Notes: generated from the sequence alone by a model not told the origin. 64,000 nt of DNA from Glomus cerebriforme (GCA_003550305.1 QKYT01000114.1:186001-250000); one strand, 5' to 3'. Positions 20,386 through 35,522 are shown, counted from the stretch's first letter. Translations and numbers: made by a program.

Positions 20386-23300
20386 TTAAAGAATAGCTGA
20401 AGCTTTTTTTTGTGTTTGATAGGCAATCCATCTATCAGGCACCATGAGAAAATATCTGTAAAAAAGAACATTTTATAAATATTATAGTTTTAATTCAAAA
20501 ATAACATTAGAATTATTTAAATACCTGTCCATGGCTTCTCTAAATCTATTTTTATATTGTCTTGGTGATACAATCGTAGGTTCTTTACCACCACCACCCA
20601 AAAATCCTGATTCCTTCACCCAACTCTCCAATCTTTTGTCCAATGTAAAGGTTCGAATAAAGTCTAAATTTTTTTAAAGGGAAAAATATTCATTAATTTA
20701 CAAGTAAACAAATATATTTCTATTTATATTAATACATACCAACTATTCCAACAACTAATTCCCGTTTGTCTTCATCAAACCCTACTAATAAAGAATAATC
20801 CATAACATTATGCCTAGCTAAGAAAAGTGTGTCATTAAATAATGATTCAGTTAAGAGTTTTTTTGAATGTTCTCTTAAATAAAGAGGTTTTTCATTCATT
20901 ACTATAAAGAATAAAAGAATTGGTTAATTATAATCATAAGCAAAATGAATGAAAATTACAATAAACACATAATTTTTACATTCAAGTAAATTTTCATCCA
21001 ATAAAACTTCATTTTCTTTTCCAGTACTTTGCACATGTCGATTACGCATAGAACCTTTCAAATCAAAAATCTAATGCCAAAATAATTAAACCATTAAAAC
21101 TTGTATAAATTTTTGTAGGAATAAATTCAATCTTATCTTACCTTTGATACTTTACGTTCATAGAAAAGATTTTCCATTACAATAACATCTATTTTCGTAT
21201 TTTTTCCAGAATGTTCGTTTCTGAAACCAATACGATAAAAACCAAATATTTTGGCTAATCCTGTCGGTAACTATAATGATATTATTATTTATATTAGAAT
21301 TTGTGCATAAAAAGTGGAGATATATAAGAATAACACAATACAAACATGAACTAAAGCTCTTGACATGTATTCGAAATATTTTGGAGCAAATTTTAAGAAT
21401 GCATCTACTTCATTACGAGACGTTTGCTTCATAACCAATCGATCATCTAAAAAGATGAAAATTTTGCTAAATAAGAGAGAAAAACAATCACACCACCATT
21501 TAATTATTCTTTATTTAATTATGTACCTCGAGTTTTTAGAAAAGCTGATCCAGATTTACCCCCAGATGAATCCCATTTTACACATCGTGCTAATGATTGT
21601 ATATAGGTACTTTCACAACCACAATTACGCCTGAGAGTGTCAAATTGTTCTGCACAAAAGATCTTACAGAAAAATTGTGTTGAATCGCCCGTAAATTCTA
21701 CAAAGAGTGTTAACAAAAATAAATGTGTATTTAAATCGAGGATAACAATGACTAATAGTATATATCTCTCATTTAACTTACGATATTTCATGTGTGATAT
21801 AGGACTATCTTCGATATCACCACCTTCTTCAGGATCCAAAATATTCCAATTGGAACTTTTAATAGTTCCTCCATCTTCTGGCATAAATGCAACTTCGCTA
21901 TTATGATTTGATTGTTGCATAGTTTTTAATTCCTCAAGATACTCATTAGAACTTTATTTGGAAAAAAAGAAATAAACTTATTAATAGTCATAGACATTTA
22001 TTAAAAATAAAATAAAAGAACATACCTTAATGCAAAGGCAATTATTGAACTAGGCTCATCTTCTCTCACGATGATCGAAGAATCAGGAAAGACATGTTCA
22101 GTTGAATTTCTATGAAAAAATAAAATTATCAATATATATTAATAATTTCAATAATAAATGAGGATTTAATATCTTACAAAGGATAATCCAAGGGTTTTAA
22201 ATTCTTTTTATCCGTCCAGAAGTTTGTAAGTGATCTCATTAAAGGCATCACTTTTCCTGCTCCACCAATTGGATCAGCATAATCAGGAATTAAAAATCTT
22301 CTAGGGAATGGTGAAGAGACAACCCCATTCTCTGCTACTGGAGTAGTTGGCTCATTAAAGTCTTGACCCAAAAATGTCGATGCTGAATGATATATATATG
22401 ATTCATTTGACGATTCGCGGCTCAATATTGGAAAATTTTCATTTCCGAGCGATTCATCAAATGCGTCCGTACTATTTAAAGAAAATATGCGTATTTCTTC
22501 TTCATAATTATTTTCTTCATGTTCTTCAAACTCTTCCTCAGATTCTTCCGCTGTAGCTTCTCTAACATTACTAAAAACCTCAATTGTAGGTTTTGTTGAA
22601 AGAATCTTAGGTCTGCGTTTTGACTTGCGAAGAGCAGAAAATTTACGGTTCTTATTTTCGTTTGGCCTTACAACACTATCAAAACTCTCAATTGGAGTTG
22701 TTTTTGGGATAATATGCTTTCTAGATATTGAAGAAACATTAGCATTCTGGTTTCTCCTTGATTGTATTCTTTTCGTTAGAGGACGCTCGGGTTTATCAGA
22801 ATCCTTATCTCTTTCCTTTTCTGGAACAAGTGGTAATCGACTTATTCGAGGTGATGAAGAATTACTCTGTAATGAACTTGAATGAATAGATGGACGATAA
22901 TTTTTTTGAGTCCCAGATTCGTTTAGATTTTCAAATGAAGGAAATCCGTGTGAAGAAGGTAAAGTTGCTGGTTTATGTTTAATAGTTGATGGTATTAAAC
23001 GCGGTATGTCCTCCGGATCAGTTGTAAATTCACATGTTGATTCTTCTTGTTTATCCATTATTGTTGTAAAAATAGAATCAGAAGCTGTTCGAATTGTCGA
23101 TTTTGGTCTTTGTCCTTCTTTGGATTCTTTCATCCATTTCATTGACAATCTCCTTGAGACCTTAGGGTCCATAAAAGGGAACAATGACATTTGTGAGGCA
23201 TTCTCTATGTCTTTTTCCAAACTTTCAATTTCACCCTCATGATAAAATTCAATATCTTTTAATTCATTAAGAATAGCATCAGCAGTTGGTGAACTACCCA

Positions 23301-26300
23301 ATTTAGGAAGAATAGTAGGACCAACAAAATCTTCTATTTCCGCATTATTTGATCCATCATCAGGATCCATATTAATTAAAGGTAAATCATTAAAATGTGA
23401 TCCAGGAGGATAACCTCTTCCCATGTTTATTGCATCATGATTATCTACAAAGAATCGTGCTAACTGTCTCGCAGATAAACGAGGGAAATATTGTCTAGCA
23501 ATATCATTAAAATCCTTATCCCAAATCAATACTTTCTCTTGTAACGCAAATAGAACACTGTTTAATGCCAGAGTATCATCAGGTGTGCTATTTACATATG
23601 TTTGCTGAAGTTTCGTGAGCATATTTCTTTTCTCTGTAACTACTCGGCGAGACATCTCAAGTAAATCTTGCTTACATCCTTCGACTTTATCTGGTTGAAC
23701 AATATCATAATTAAAACTCTTAATGCGATCTGTCACAGAATCCCAATAATTTGTTATTTTATGACGAATTGTATCAAGATCATGATTCTTTAATTTTATA
23801 TGAACTTCAGGCTTAGTATAAAGATGCATAGGAGGAACATATACTTCAAAAAGCTCAATTGGTTCATATTCAAATTTAACGGCTAAATTTTTGAGACTAA
23901 AGTACCAAATATGATCCTGAAAAATAGTATGTGTACAATTTTCTATTCTACTTGTCAATTCAGTTTGGTAAAATGATAGTTCCAAATATTTACCAAAAGA
24001 ATATTTCCAAGTGTCTTCAGACATTTGAGTATTTTGCGTTGCTTTCCCACATTTTTTACAATAACTCCACATAGAAATTGAATTGTCCGTGTTTTCTTGA
24101 CGGTATTTCTCGATCGCAACAGTTATACGTGCATTCCCATGACAAAAACTATGAGAATGCATTATTAATGGTCTATCACACGTACGACAGAGATAAGTTG
24201 ATCTTGAACAAATTTCCTCAAGATATTGTCCTAACGTTCGATCAGATTCTCTGTAATATTCCATTACCAGTATGTCTGGACCAATGCATGGTGTTTCAAT
24301 AGTCACTGTACAGAACTTGGAAGATAGTACTGTTATATTTTGATGAGCGTAAGGACTAACAACTTTATTATATGCATAATTGTCCCATGCACGTTTCTGA
24401 TTATCATATTCATTAACAGCTTCATCAAGTTCTCCATCAGCACAAACTTGTTCAGGAGTGCGTAAAATACCCGAAAGAACACCAGAAGTTGATGGTTTCT
24501 CACCGTCTTTAAATGAACCAGAAGGCCATCCAATTCGCTTTTGTTTTAGTTCTGTAAGTTTACGTTCTGCTTGCATCATTCTTATAAGAAGATAAGGAGC
24601 CGGAAATCGAATAAACGGCGATACAGACAATATAGTAGTCTCATAAGGTCGCATAATATCATCTATTGTCTGAACATTAATACCATTATCAGTCATAATT
24701 CCAGGATTTTTTTCGCAATCTATTACTTTATCTTCTGGTATTATAGAAGGAATCTTGGCGAATTGACTCTCCATAAGAGCAGTTTCCAATTTTAGATTAT
24801 ATACAACGAATACCATAAGATCCGTTATTCGCTTTATCTTTTCAAGAGTACTTATATCACCTCCCCTTAAAACAATAGTACATCCAAGTTCACGTGGACA
24901 ATTCTCGAAAAACAAATATGTCCTCCTTCTACTTGGAATAAGTTGATGAACAAAAGTTTTTACAGAAAAAGTACCACATTTTCCTAATTTAGGTTCTAAT
25001 GCTAACCTATCAATTGAAGGAATAATATCAGCTCTTGTACAGCGCGCAACTGCTTCAATAACTGAAGGTTTAACATTAAGAGCAACAGCTATATTTTTCT
25101 CTAATAAAAATTGTAATGCCAATCTAGCAACGGTTTTTTCAACTAAAACTAAATGTGGACGATACGCAACAATACGATCGACTAAAATTTTCAAGTGTTG
25201 CTCTTCTTGATCCATTACCGGTTGTAATGACATTAGTTGATTTTCAACTCTATGATATTCTAAGGCAAATGTTAGAATAAGCACACGAGGGTTATTAAGC
25301 GTTCGTTTCATTTTTTTGTGTGCTAAATTTTTTGTACATACAACTCCGTGTACATATTCTGAATCTTGGGGAATTCCTCCAGGTATTTTTTTAATCTTTA
25401 CATAGTGACGAATATCGATTTCATCACCATTACGAATATTTGGGTTTAAATTATCAGAAACTTTCATCATTAATTTCATTATAACATCCTCCCATCCATC
25501 AGATAAATTAATTTTAGATTCCATGAGACTTTGACGTAATAATCTTCTCATATGATCAAGAGAAGTAGGATTAATTTCTGGTTTTATGGACACAGAAGAC
25601 GATCTTGAATGACACGCACTAAATGGTGATGATGGTCTTTGCTCAATTGGAGAAGGTGTAATTGAAATATCTATTGGCAGCATAATATTAGTATTGATTT
25701 GTCTAAGCAAACTTCTCTTGAGTCGAGTTGGCCTTGTAATGCTTCTTCGCCTTGATGATGAACTTCTAACAAAATGATTGCGAAGATCTTCTGCCCTTTG
25801 TCCCTTTTGAAATGATTTAATTCCATGTGAAGTTTTTATATTATACTCAGATTCATCATCACTACCAGCATATTCTGATACTGCGGGTGTTGGAGTAGTT
25901 GATTCACCATTTGCATGTGAATTGGTAGTAGGAAACGTTAAGACGTTTGACAAAAAATCATAATGTCCATCATCTTCTTCGTCGCTCATGAAAGGAGCAA
26001 TTTCTGGATCTAAAATGGCATCAGGATTTACTGCAGGTGTAACTTTATCCTCTTCGGTAAGACTACGTCTAAAAGGAGCAGGAAATGATGCACCATTTTC
26101 TTCAGCTGTTATAGTATTTGACCTTGATCTTGTCATGAATAACGAAGAACTAGCAGCGGACAACATCTTTTTTATACCATCATTCAATGAGAGCCTATCT
26201 GGAGAGGGAGCACGGGGTGGTGGTATCAGTTGAATATCTTGAGACGATATATTTGTTTGGATATTGTCTGGTAATAAGGATGATGTATGAATCTGCCTTT

Positions 26301-27233
26301 GAGCTACAGAATTATTGAACTCATTTTTCTCGGACATTCCTTGCCCATTATATACTCCAAAGTCTTCACCATATTCTTTCATTAAATATTTAAGACAGAA
26401 ATCACAAACGCGCATCAATCCTTCATGACTAAAATTTCCACCAGGAATCAAATTTGATGCACATTTTGAACAAAAAATTTGACCTTTCGTAAAAAAAAAA
26501 ATCAGGATGATAAATTTTAGAAGCATAAAAATATTTATAAATATATAAAAATTTGATACTTACCACAAATACGACAGTGATGCTTTCTCCGAAGCATTGT
26601 AAATGTTGCTTTACAATCATAACATTCTCTACAAGTATCATCAGCCATCCAATAATCTTTATTAACTCCTTCGCCACGCAATCTTCGAATAACCTTACTA
26701 ATTGAATAACTATTTCCTGTTGATGAGATAGTTTGTACCGAACGAATCGATCTTGTATCCGAAACATCTTTTGCATGATATTGAAGTCCATTATTTTGAC
26801 GATGTTGAGAATCGATACAATTTTCTGCTAATATACTATTATTATCTTTAATATTTGTGTGTTCTTGACTGCTAATATCTTGTTCTGGTGGAGTATTACC
26901 GGAAACAGGTTCTAAAGAAACAACGGAAGGAACGGATTCAACCACTTTACTTTCTTTATCAGGTAAAAGAATTGGTTGAACTTTAGAATTTAAAGGATTA
27001 AAATTGATCGTTTGAGAAGAGCCATTTTCTAAAATCTCGGAGGAATTTGTGACATTCGAAAGTGTTGAGACAGAATTTGTTGACGAGCTTGTAGTACCAA
27101 ACGAACTTTTTACGCGCTGAAATAACTTAGAAATTACGTTTTCATTATCTTGTTCAAAAGGTCTATCAAACTCAAAACTTGTTAATGTTGCAATATCAGT
27201 ATCGAGTGTATTACTACTCGATCTAGTAGACAT
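20386..27233 (-). CDS. FAB1: FAB1/PIKfyve phosphatidylinositol-3-phosphate 5-kinase
   Basis: Makes PtdIns(3,5)P2 from PtdIns3P on endosomes and the vacuole. Exon 1 (27233-26564) encodes a Ser-rich head and the first half of a FYVE finger ([22 protein letters not shown], about residues 195-225). Exon 2 (26483-22178) completes it ([13 protein letters not shown]) and carries the TCP1-like domain (about 555-850) and a Cys-rich linker region ([14 protein letters not shown]). It ends in an acidic, Ser-rich linker. Seven or eight small exons (22109-20386) encode the kinase: [12 protein letters not shown] at about 21040-21072 is the catalytic loop and [14 protein letters not shown] at about 20765-20805 follows. 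The protein ends KKASAIL at TAA 20386. Length is near 2000 residues, as in other FAB1 proteins, and all expected domains are intact. The start codon at 27233 is the first Met upstream of FYVE. Head-to-head with DOP1. Confidence 0.95.
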
Positions 27234-28018
27234 ATTATTATTAAATTAAATAATGATTGAATTGACCTGCAATCAAAAGGAATTTGATAAATTAAATATT
27301 TACAAAAATTTTATGAATGTGAAAAAAAAATTGTATTGATCGAGAATCATGTAAGATCAGCTGAAATGGCTTAAGTTGTTAATGTTACGGACAATCATGT
27401 ATTTTTCCGAAAGAATTTCCGAATTATTCGGAAATTATGCGATTATCACGATTATCTCCATTAAAAAGTTTTGCTCTATTTTTGGATCAAATTATACATT
27501 CCTCACTTTCTGTAGGTTCTTAAAACCTGTTATAGATAATAGAGAAATCATATAGCAGATAGTACCAAAAAGTAATAATTGACTAGTTTAATTTTATTTT
27601 TATAAAATGAGCTGATTGGATGCTTATTTTTTATTATCTATCATTAAGGCTGAAAGCATACAGATTAGTTGTGCAAGTATGTGAACCATACTATATTGTG
27701 ACAAATAGTATTCATATGATCTATATATATAATTTGCTACTTAATTGAGTATATTTCACGTCCCAGTAAAAAAACCATACCATATATAACAAGGAGGGGT
27801 CATTAATTAGGCAAAACAATAATTTCTCCATGTATGTTGTCAATCCGTTATTTTACGTACAACATGATCTTCTGCATGGCTGTACTTTCTAAGCATTGTA
27901 TGGTATTCATTCATATTTGATTTAATATATTGTATTTTAAGATGCCTTGCTGCATTGATAAATGATGATGACATTAAAATTTTCTTAGCTTGTAATTTAG
28001 AGAACGACATAAATTAAA
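27234..28018. promoter_or_regulatory. Shared upstream region of FAB1 (-) and DOP1 (+)
   Basis: This 785-base region lies between two divergent start codons. It contains a perfect-looking 19 bp palindrome TTTCCGAATTATTCGGAAA at 27416-27434, preceded by another TTTTCCGAAA (27403-27412). A role as a regulator site is inference. No additional gene seen. Confidence 0.45.
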
Positions 28019-31000
28019 ATGCGAGAGTTGGAAAAATATCGTAAAGATCCACGTTACAAAAAATATGTACATCAAGTAGAGAAAATACTGCAATCCTTTG
28101 ATAGAGAGGTTAATGAATGGGCTGATTTCATAGCTTTCTTGGGAAAGCTTTTAAAGGTAAAATAAAGCGTGAATATGTCATATTTTATATTGTACTATAA
28201 ACTTTTATTTTTCTTTCCACTCATTTTTATTATAAATTCTTTTTTAGGCATTCCAAGCTTATCCGCAATTTCCTGTAATACCTAAAAAATTAGTTGTTGG
28301 TAAAAGACTAGCACAGTCATTAAATCCAGCATTACCACCTGGTGTGCATCAAAAGGCATTAGAAGTCTACGATTATATTTTTAATAACATTGGAGTAAGT
28401 TTGATCTGTTTTGTTTAGAATGATCTGTAATTTGTTTTTGAGTAAATTTTGATTTGGGATATAAAGAAAGTAATAACATTATTATTAGATCGAGCAGTTA
28501 GCAGATGATTTACCTATTTATTCTCAAGGATTATTTCCTTTCCTTCAATATGCTGCTATGAATGTTAAAGTAAGTTAAATTACTATAAAGTTATGATTGA
28601 ATCTTTAAAAGTATAATATTAATTGTTATTTTTAATTATTTAGCCTCAATTATTAGCTTTATATGAAAAATTCTTTCCTTTAAGAGATCGATTAAGACCT
28701 GTTATGAAAGCATTTATATCAGCCCTATTACCTGGTCTAGAAGAAGAAGGGGGTGAATTTTTTGATAAGGTAAGTTATCCGATACTTAATTTATTGGAAT
28801 TTCTTTACTTATTACTTTGAACTCTTTTTTTTTTTTTAGGTTTTATCTCTCTTGGATTATCTATCTGGAATTGTAGAACAGTCATATTTTCTGCAGAGTA
28901 TGTGGCTTATATTAATAACATCACCAGCTTTACGAATTCCGGCATTAAATTATTTATCTCGACGAATGCCAAAGATTACATCTAAAGAAGGTTTTCTGTC
29001 TAAAATTGCTTATTTGTGGGTTTTTTATTATAGTTTTTGGTTTGTTTAACGAAGTCATTCACGATTTTTTTTTTATTAATTTTATATATTATCCTTTATG
29101 AATTTTGGATTTTCAAGATGTTGCAATAGTGTTAGGAGATGATGTTGGAATAATGGTGCGAGCATTTTCAGCGACTCTGGAAGATGAACATGTTTTGGTT
29201 CAGCGAGCTATTCTTGATCTATTAGTTACAAGCTTTCCTTTAAAAGTTAAAAATGTTGGAGAGTATGTATTTGATGCTTATTTATAATTTTATTAAATTA
29301 GTTCGTCATAGTAACTTATCGTTTTATTTACAAAGAATTATACAACAAGATGATCTCACGTTATTAATGAAATCTGCTTCAGCAGTTGTTTTACGGAAAG
29401 ACATGTCTCTTAATCGGAGACTTTATGCATGGCTTTTAGGACCTGATGAACACCCGGAACAACAAATTGAACATTTTCATGAATATGGCAAAAATGCCAT
29501 CGTTTCTGCGTTGAGGGTATACAATTAATTTTATTTTTCTGAAATATGTAATTAAGTAGGGTTATATAGGCTTATAAAATCATGTTTTTGTTAGCAGTTT
29601 TGATCGGAATTTTTATATTTACTTTGATATTTTTTAAATGCAGGGCTTGTTTTTTTTGGATACAAATGATTTAGCCACCGCACAAAGACCTTATAAAATA
29701 TTGATATCTTTAATGGATAAGTGGGAAATTGGACAACCTATAGTACAAGAGTTACTTATTGACGTCTTATGGTCACTGAAAAATCATGTTGATAAATCAG
29801 ATTTCGGTGTTGAAGTATGTTGTTTTAATTTCAATTGGTTTTTTATTTTATCAGATTAAAATATAATACTCTAAAATAATTTTTTCCATGTAATTTACAA
29901 AAGTTAATACAAACGGCAAATATGTTTTTGGAAATGATCGATCCATATTTAATTTGGATGAAACTATATGGTCTTGTTCAAGATCGATTTTCTGCTCAAG
30001 ACGGATTGGACACTTCGGTTAGCATTAATATATATTATAGTATATTTAAGAATGTACTTTATATTAAAATATTAAAAAATTTTTTTTTTTTTTAGGCATT
30101 AGATTTGGTTGATTTCGTATTAAATTCTTTTCGAATGCATGAGGATGAGATCGAGCAAATACATATGCCACTTTTTATGACTGCCTTACTTTGTAAACTT
30201 AAGGTGATCACTTTAGTATAAAATTTTTTATCAATTAATGTAATTTAATCTTTTTTTTTCCTTTTCCTTTTTACAATTATAGATGTTTGCAAATGAAACT
30301 GATTTCAGTCATCGTATTTCACAAACTGAATCTGCTTTACTATTGTCATTGGATTTATTGCAAAAAATCCCTCATAATGTTTTTAGTTATTTTGAACCTT
30401 CAATTAAAGATTTTCAAGAAAATACACAAGTTTCAAGTAGAGCATCTTCAACTAAGTCTCAGATGACTCATGTTGAAACAGATTCTGTGAATGAAGAAAC
30501 AAATCAAATGTCACAATCAGGAGTTGATTTTTATACAGGAATGGATGCTTTGAAATATATAAATGATTTCTATCTCTATGGAAATGATAAAGTGAGTGAA
30601 AATATTGCAAATAAGCAGTTCAATGGTATTCGAGGACTACATTTAGTTGAAGAGTTGTTGAGTGCTATTCAAGAATTCTTGCATAGTGTAATCACTAATG
30701 CTATCCTCGTTAAAAATAAAGACATTACACTAAGTCAGCTAATTGTTATAATGGATCGCAGCTGTGGTCTTTTAAAAGCTGTCTCAATGCGACTCCATTC
30801 AATAATTGATACTTCTGAAGATTATGAAGAATTAGTATCAAAGTTATTTAGTGGTGAATGGGTCTTTTCGTTGTTAAAATGTTGTTACATGGTCAATAAT
30901 TTCGAAATAATTGATTCATCACTGTCGACCATTATACATATTATAATCGACCTGCGACTTATATCCCCTAGTCAAATAGACTCTAAACAACAAATTCGTG

Positions 31001-34000
31001 TAATTGTAGATACTTTGTGGTCATTTTTAGCGCCTAATAAAGCAGCTTTACATTTAAGGGCTGTGCAATTAATTTGGAGTTTAAAAGATTTATCTCAAGC
31101 AAACTACGTAGAAGCTGTAATTTCTGAGTATCTTATTCAAAAAGATCCTTCCGCAAGGTTATCAAATTTTGAACGGTTTGGAACTTTTTGGAGGCTTTCC
31201 GATAATTTTCAAGATACAGAATTACAGTTTTCGCAGCCAATGTTTTTGATGCTTGATACTTTACGTGATGAAAACCCAACTAATCGTCGTGCAGGTGAGA
31301 CGTGGTTACGATGTAATAAGAAATCGTACATGAGAATCTTGGAACCTATTATCACAATTCTTTGTGATTCTTCAATTATGAGACGAAGGGCTGAGATAAT
31401 AATTAGTGTAGAAACATTCCAACTTTATAACTACGAAAGGCCATTTAATCAAGCTCAAGTTGATTATATATTTGAAACATTGTCAACGATTTGTCGTGTT
31501 GGCGGAGACAGTTTTTTGAAAGCAATACGAAAGAACAATATAAAGCCAGATTTAGCGAAATTAAGTAGTTGGCTTTTAGAAGAAGAGAATGGAGTTGCAA
31601 AGACGATAACATATAGTGAATTTTTTGTCAAGACTGCTTTATTATATATGGAATCTGAAGTGCCAAATACGCTATCTTCTATGAATGTATTAAATGAATA
31701 TATTCATATGCATGCAGTGGACTTCCTAAATCATTTAATTTCAAAGCCTAAGTATATTGATAATGATTTGGTTCATTTGGTACATGATGGATTGTTGCGA
31801 AAAATTCTGTTCTGCATATATTCGAAGAAGTTAGATTTACAGTCAAGACTTATACATTTATTATGTATTACCATTCCTAACGTGGGAGCTGTTAATGAAA
31901 ACTCTAAAAAAAATACTGTTTATATTAATGGTCCATACAGCTTGCCACCATCTAGTTTTGATAATTTGTCGTTGAATGAAGAAACGGATGCAAAAAAAAA
32001 TATAAGAAGTTTTCGTACAGCAGGATCATCGCGCTTTTTAGTTAAGGTTCTGCTGGATGCTTTATCGATACAATATAACCGTCCTCTTTTACAGCAGTGG
32101 ATGTATTTCATTGTGACATCTTTGCCTTATTTCAGACATTCATTTAATTCTATATTGATTCCATTAATTCAGTGTATATGTGAACAATTAAGTCGCTGGA
32201 AAACTGAAATGTATAATCATTATGCTTTCATGGCTGATAATGATCAATCCAATGGGACTAAATATAACAAAAAATCTGGTGATTTAACAGTGTCTGAGTG
32301 GGATATTATCACTTTACTTAATGGATTTGAGAAAATAGTTATGTTTTGTTTAAAGGACGAAGGCTTGGCTAATGCGGGAGATAGTTCTCCAACTATCTCT
32401 AAGGCGTATGAATCATCTCTTGGACTTTCTGGTTTTGGTAATCTGTTCTCAATAGATACAAGTCATCCCGAACAACCTTCTTCAGAACAAAAGGTGAAAT
32501 AATATAAAATTATTACTTCTCGTTGTGATAATAACAACTTACTATATAAATCATCATTTTTATAGCCTCGCGATTATATACTTTACATCGTCTTCCCGAA
32601 TATTGTTGCCATAATTTTAGATATATGGTCCCTTTTTAAGAATGTTTACTCACCGAATCGTCCACCTAAAGTTGGAACTGATCCATTTTTGATTGCACTG
32701 TCTCATACTGGAGACAGAACTCAAAGGAGAATTATGAAGCTTTTAGATAAATTATATAAAAATGCTCATGCAGAACTTATCGAGGCATTTGTAGAACTTT
32801 GGTATAACGAAAATCCTAATAGTAATTCTAGCCAAGAGGTATAATTTAATTAAGATATAATAACGATTAACTGAATTAATCAACATTGATAACAAATTAA
32901 CTTTATATCTTAGATACTGAGCAAAGGTGTTGAAAGTAGTGTTATCGATGTAATGAAGGTTATTCCAGGTTCATCTCCTCAAAAGATAATAACTGCTTTG
33001 TTGATTAGCGCTCGTGGGCGAGCGCAAAGTGTACAAACTTCCCGCGTAAAAAAATTAGGATCTAGGCCAAATAAATTGTAAGTATATTATTATATTTATA
33101 TGCTTTAAATAGAAGACTTACGACTTTTATTTTATTTTTTTTTTTAGATCTGATATTGTGATCTTAAGATTTTTAGAGGGTTACTGTGATTCTTTAGAAT
33201 TGTCTCAACCGCTGATTGAGGTTTGGCCTCAATGCTTAACATTCGTTAAAGATTATATTACACAAGCTTATTCGTACAAATATTTGTTTCCCGCACTTCT
33301 TAAGTAAGTATTATGAGATTATATTATAATTCAAATATTATATTTATTAAAAATTCATTATAATTCTCAGGTTTATTCACAAATTATCAGACAAGTTATG
33401 CTCTACAGTTTATTTTGAAGATAAAAAGGTTCGACGAGATATGCAGGTAAAGAAAACCATACTAACATTTATTTTTTCCATTCTTGTCATTTTTGTTACT
33501 AAAGTTATTATCGTTAAATTAGGATGTATATCAACGTATTGTAGATTATTGTATATTGATCTCAGGTCGTTCATTAGATCAAGGAATGTGGATAAGACGA
33601 TCAGCAGTCTTAGACGGTGAAACAGAAAGTGTAGAAGGTATTTTACTTCCATTACTACATTTTTAGCAGCATTTCATTTACATAACTCATTGATTATTTG
33701 TTTAATCTCTAGTAACTGATGAAAGAGAATCAGAATTTGGAAGTTCGGTTAATTTGATTTCAGATGAAAAAAAGGTCGTTTTGAAATCTAAAGAGGAGAT
33801 TTTAATTGATCAAGTAGATAACTTCTTTTTTGATTTAACCTATTCACATTTATTAATATATATTAACAATTCTAATATCATAATTAAGGTAAACTATTAC
33901 CTTGCCGCAGTCGTAATTCCAAATATCAAACGATTGTTAATTGATCAAGATCGAATTGTTTCTCTCTTTACGAATATGATGTATTATATAATTGGTCCCG

Positions 34001-35522
34001 TACTGAAAAATCGTTCTAGGTGAGTTCGATTGTAATATTAACACTTTTATAGTTGACCAATGTTAATATTCAAATAATTATCATTTTAGTACTGGTGTAC
34101 CAAATGTCATATTAAATATAATTTGTGAGATATCCAAATTACCTTTTGCATACCGTGTTTGGCGTAAAGAAATATGGGATGTCTTTATAGATAATAAATT
34201 TTTTAATATGACACCTGTTGCTGCTAAAAAATGGCGCATTATAATGCAAACAATCATGACTTCAGAAAAGGAAAGGTTTCCTGAACTATTGGGTATGCTT
34301 GATATTTTTCTATAAATATCCAGAGTTTTACTTTTAATTTTATGCAATTTGATTAATCCTTTATATTTGTTATTGAATTGAAGGACGTTTATCTACGTCA
34401 CCTGCTAATGCATTGTTTGTTAGCAAAGAACAAGAATCTTTGAATCGTGCACTAAACCTACGACGTCTATCTTTTGTAATTTACTGTGGTAAAGAGAATC
34501 AGTATCTAACATATCTTCCTTCTATACAAGAGAAATTGGTAGAGTTATTCAAATTGGGATTATCCGAATTAGTCCATGCTGAGGTAAAATTTGTAATGTA
34601 ATTAAGTATTTATATATCGATATTTAATGGTATCTTATTATATTTCAAATTATTCGATTTTATCAGATTTATTTGACCCTTCGAATATTAATGTGTCGAA
34701 TTTCAAACCACCATTTATCAAATTTTTGGCCAGTTATTCTTACAGAACTTGTAAATAGTCATCTATTTTTTTTTTTTTTTAATAACACTTATACATTACT
34801 AATATATGACAATTTATTAGGTTAGGCTATTTGGGATGTTCCTTCAAAAAGAACCAATTGAGCAACCATCTGAAGTTGCAAATGTGTTTTTAGCTGCATG
34901 CAAATTTTTGGATTTATTATTCGTTTTACAAACTAATGATTTTCAAGTGTAAGATTAGATTATCTATAAATCTAACTTTTTTGTGACTTACTAATGATCT
35001 TTATATTCGATTTATTAGTTACGAATGGATGTTTATATCAGATACAATTAATGTTATTAATCACGCTCTTGAATGGTCGCCTTATGCGTTAATGGATAAG
35101 TTAGCAGATCATTTATCAGGTCAACAAGAAGATTTGTCAAAGGTAGACAATCAATTCACTTTATTCAAAATAGTATAATTTTTCGAATATTATTTTTAAT
35201 ATGTTATGATTTTATTATTCAGCTTCATTTAGATAATATAGAAGTTAGAGCAGGATCACCGTTATCACGGATTCCTACCTTTTCAAATGGTGACGTTAAA
35301 CGACCAATGTTAACATTAAAGAGTATTACTAGTATAAGACAATTAGAATTTTTTGTAAGGAATGTGAGCTTATATGTTTATCAATCTATTTATACTCTTG
35401 CAAAACCTGATTTTCAGCATATTGAAAGTTTATTAGAAAATGACATGTTAGAATATGGCAGTATTTATAACGCTGTTGAAATGGGAAGTATTGATGTTGG
35501 TAGTGGTGAAATTTTCACATAA
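28019..35522 (+). CDS. DOP1: DOP1/Dopey family protein
   Basis: DOP1 proteins act with Mon2/Neo1 in endosome-to-Golgi traffic and cell polarity. The start MRELEKYRKDPRYKKYV at 28019 opens the Dopey N-terminal domain. Clear early exons are 28019-28156, 28248-28394, 28489-28569, 28644-28769 and one from 28840. The large exon from about 30280 to 32496 (FANETDFSHRISQTESALL to PSSEQK) holds helical repeats. The C-terminal part (32560-35522) contains WSLFKNVYSP, a conserved Dopey block, and ends GSVDVG-like then SGEIFT at TAA 35520-35522. There are about twenty exons and around 1,800 residues. An intron near 33807-33888 has a length divisible by three and no stop, so reading through it gives no frame break. 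The gene appears intact. FAB1 lies upstream in opposite orientation, and SART1 follows 260 bases downstream on the same strand. Confidence 0.92.

Noticed and set aside
21519..21920. Separate gene opposite or within the FAB1 kinase region
   Set aside because: On the minus strand it is two kinase-region exons read across an intron; the plus-strand frame is the shadow of the same bases.
26429..26791. 120-residue frame overlapping FAB1 exon 1
   Set aside because: It is in another frame across an exon-intron border; the FYVE finger fixes the true frame.
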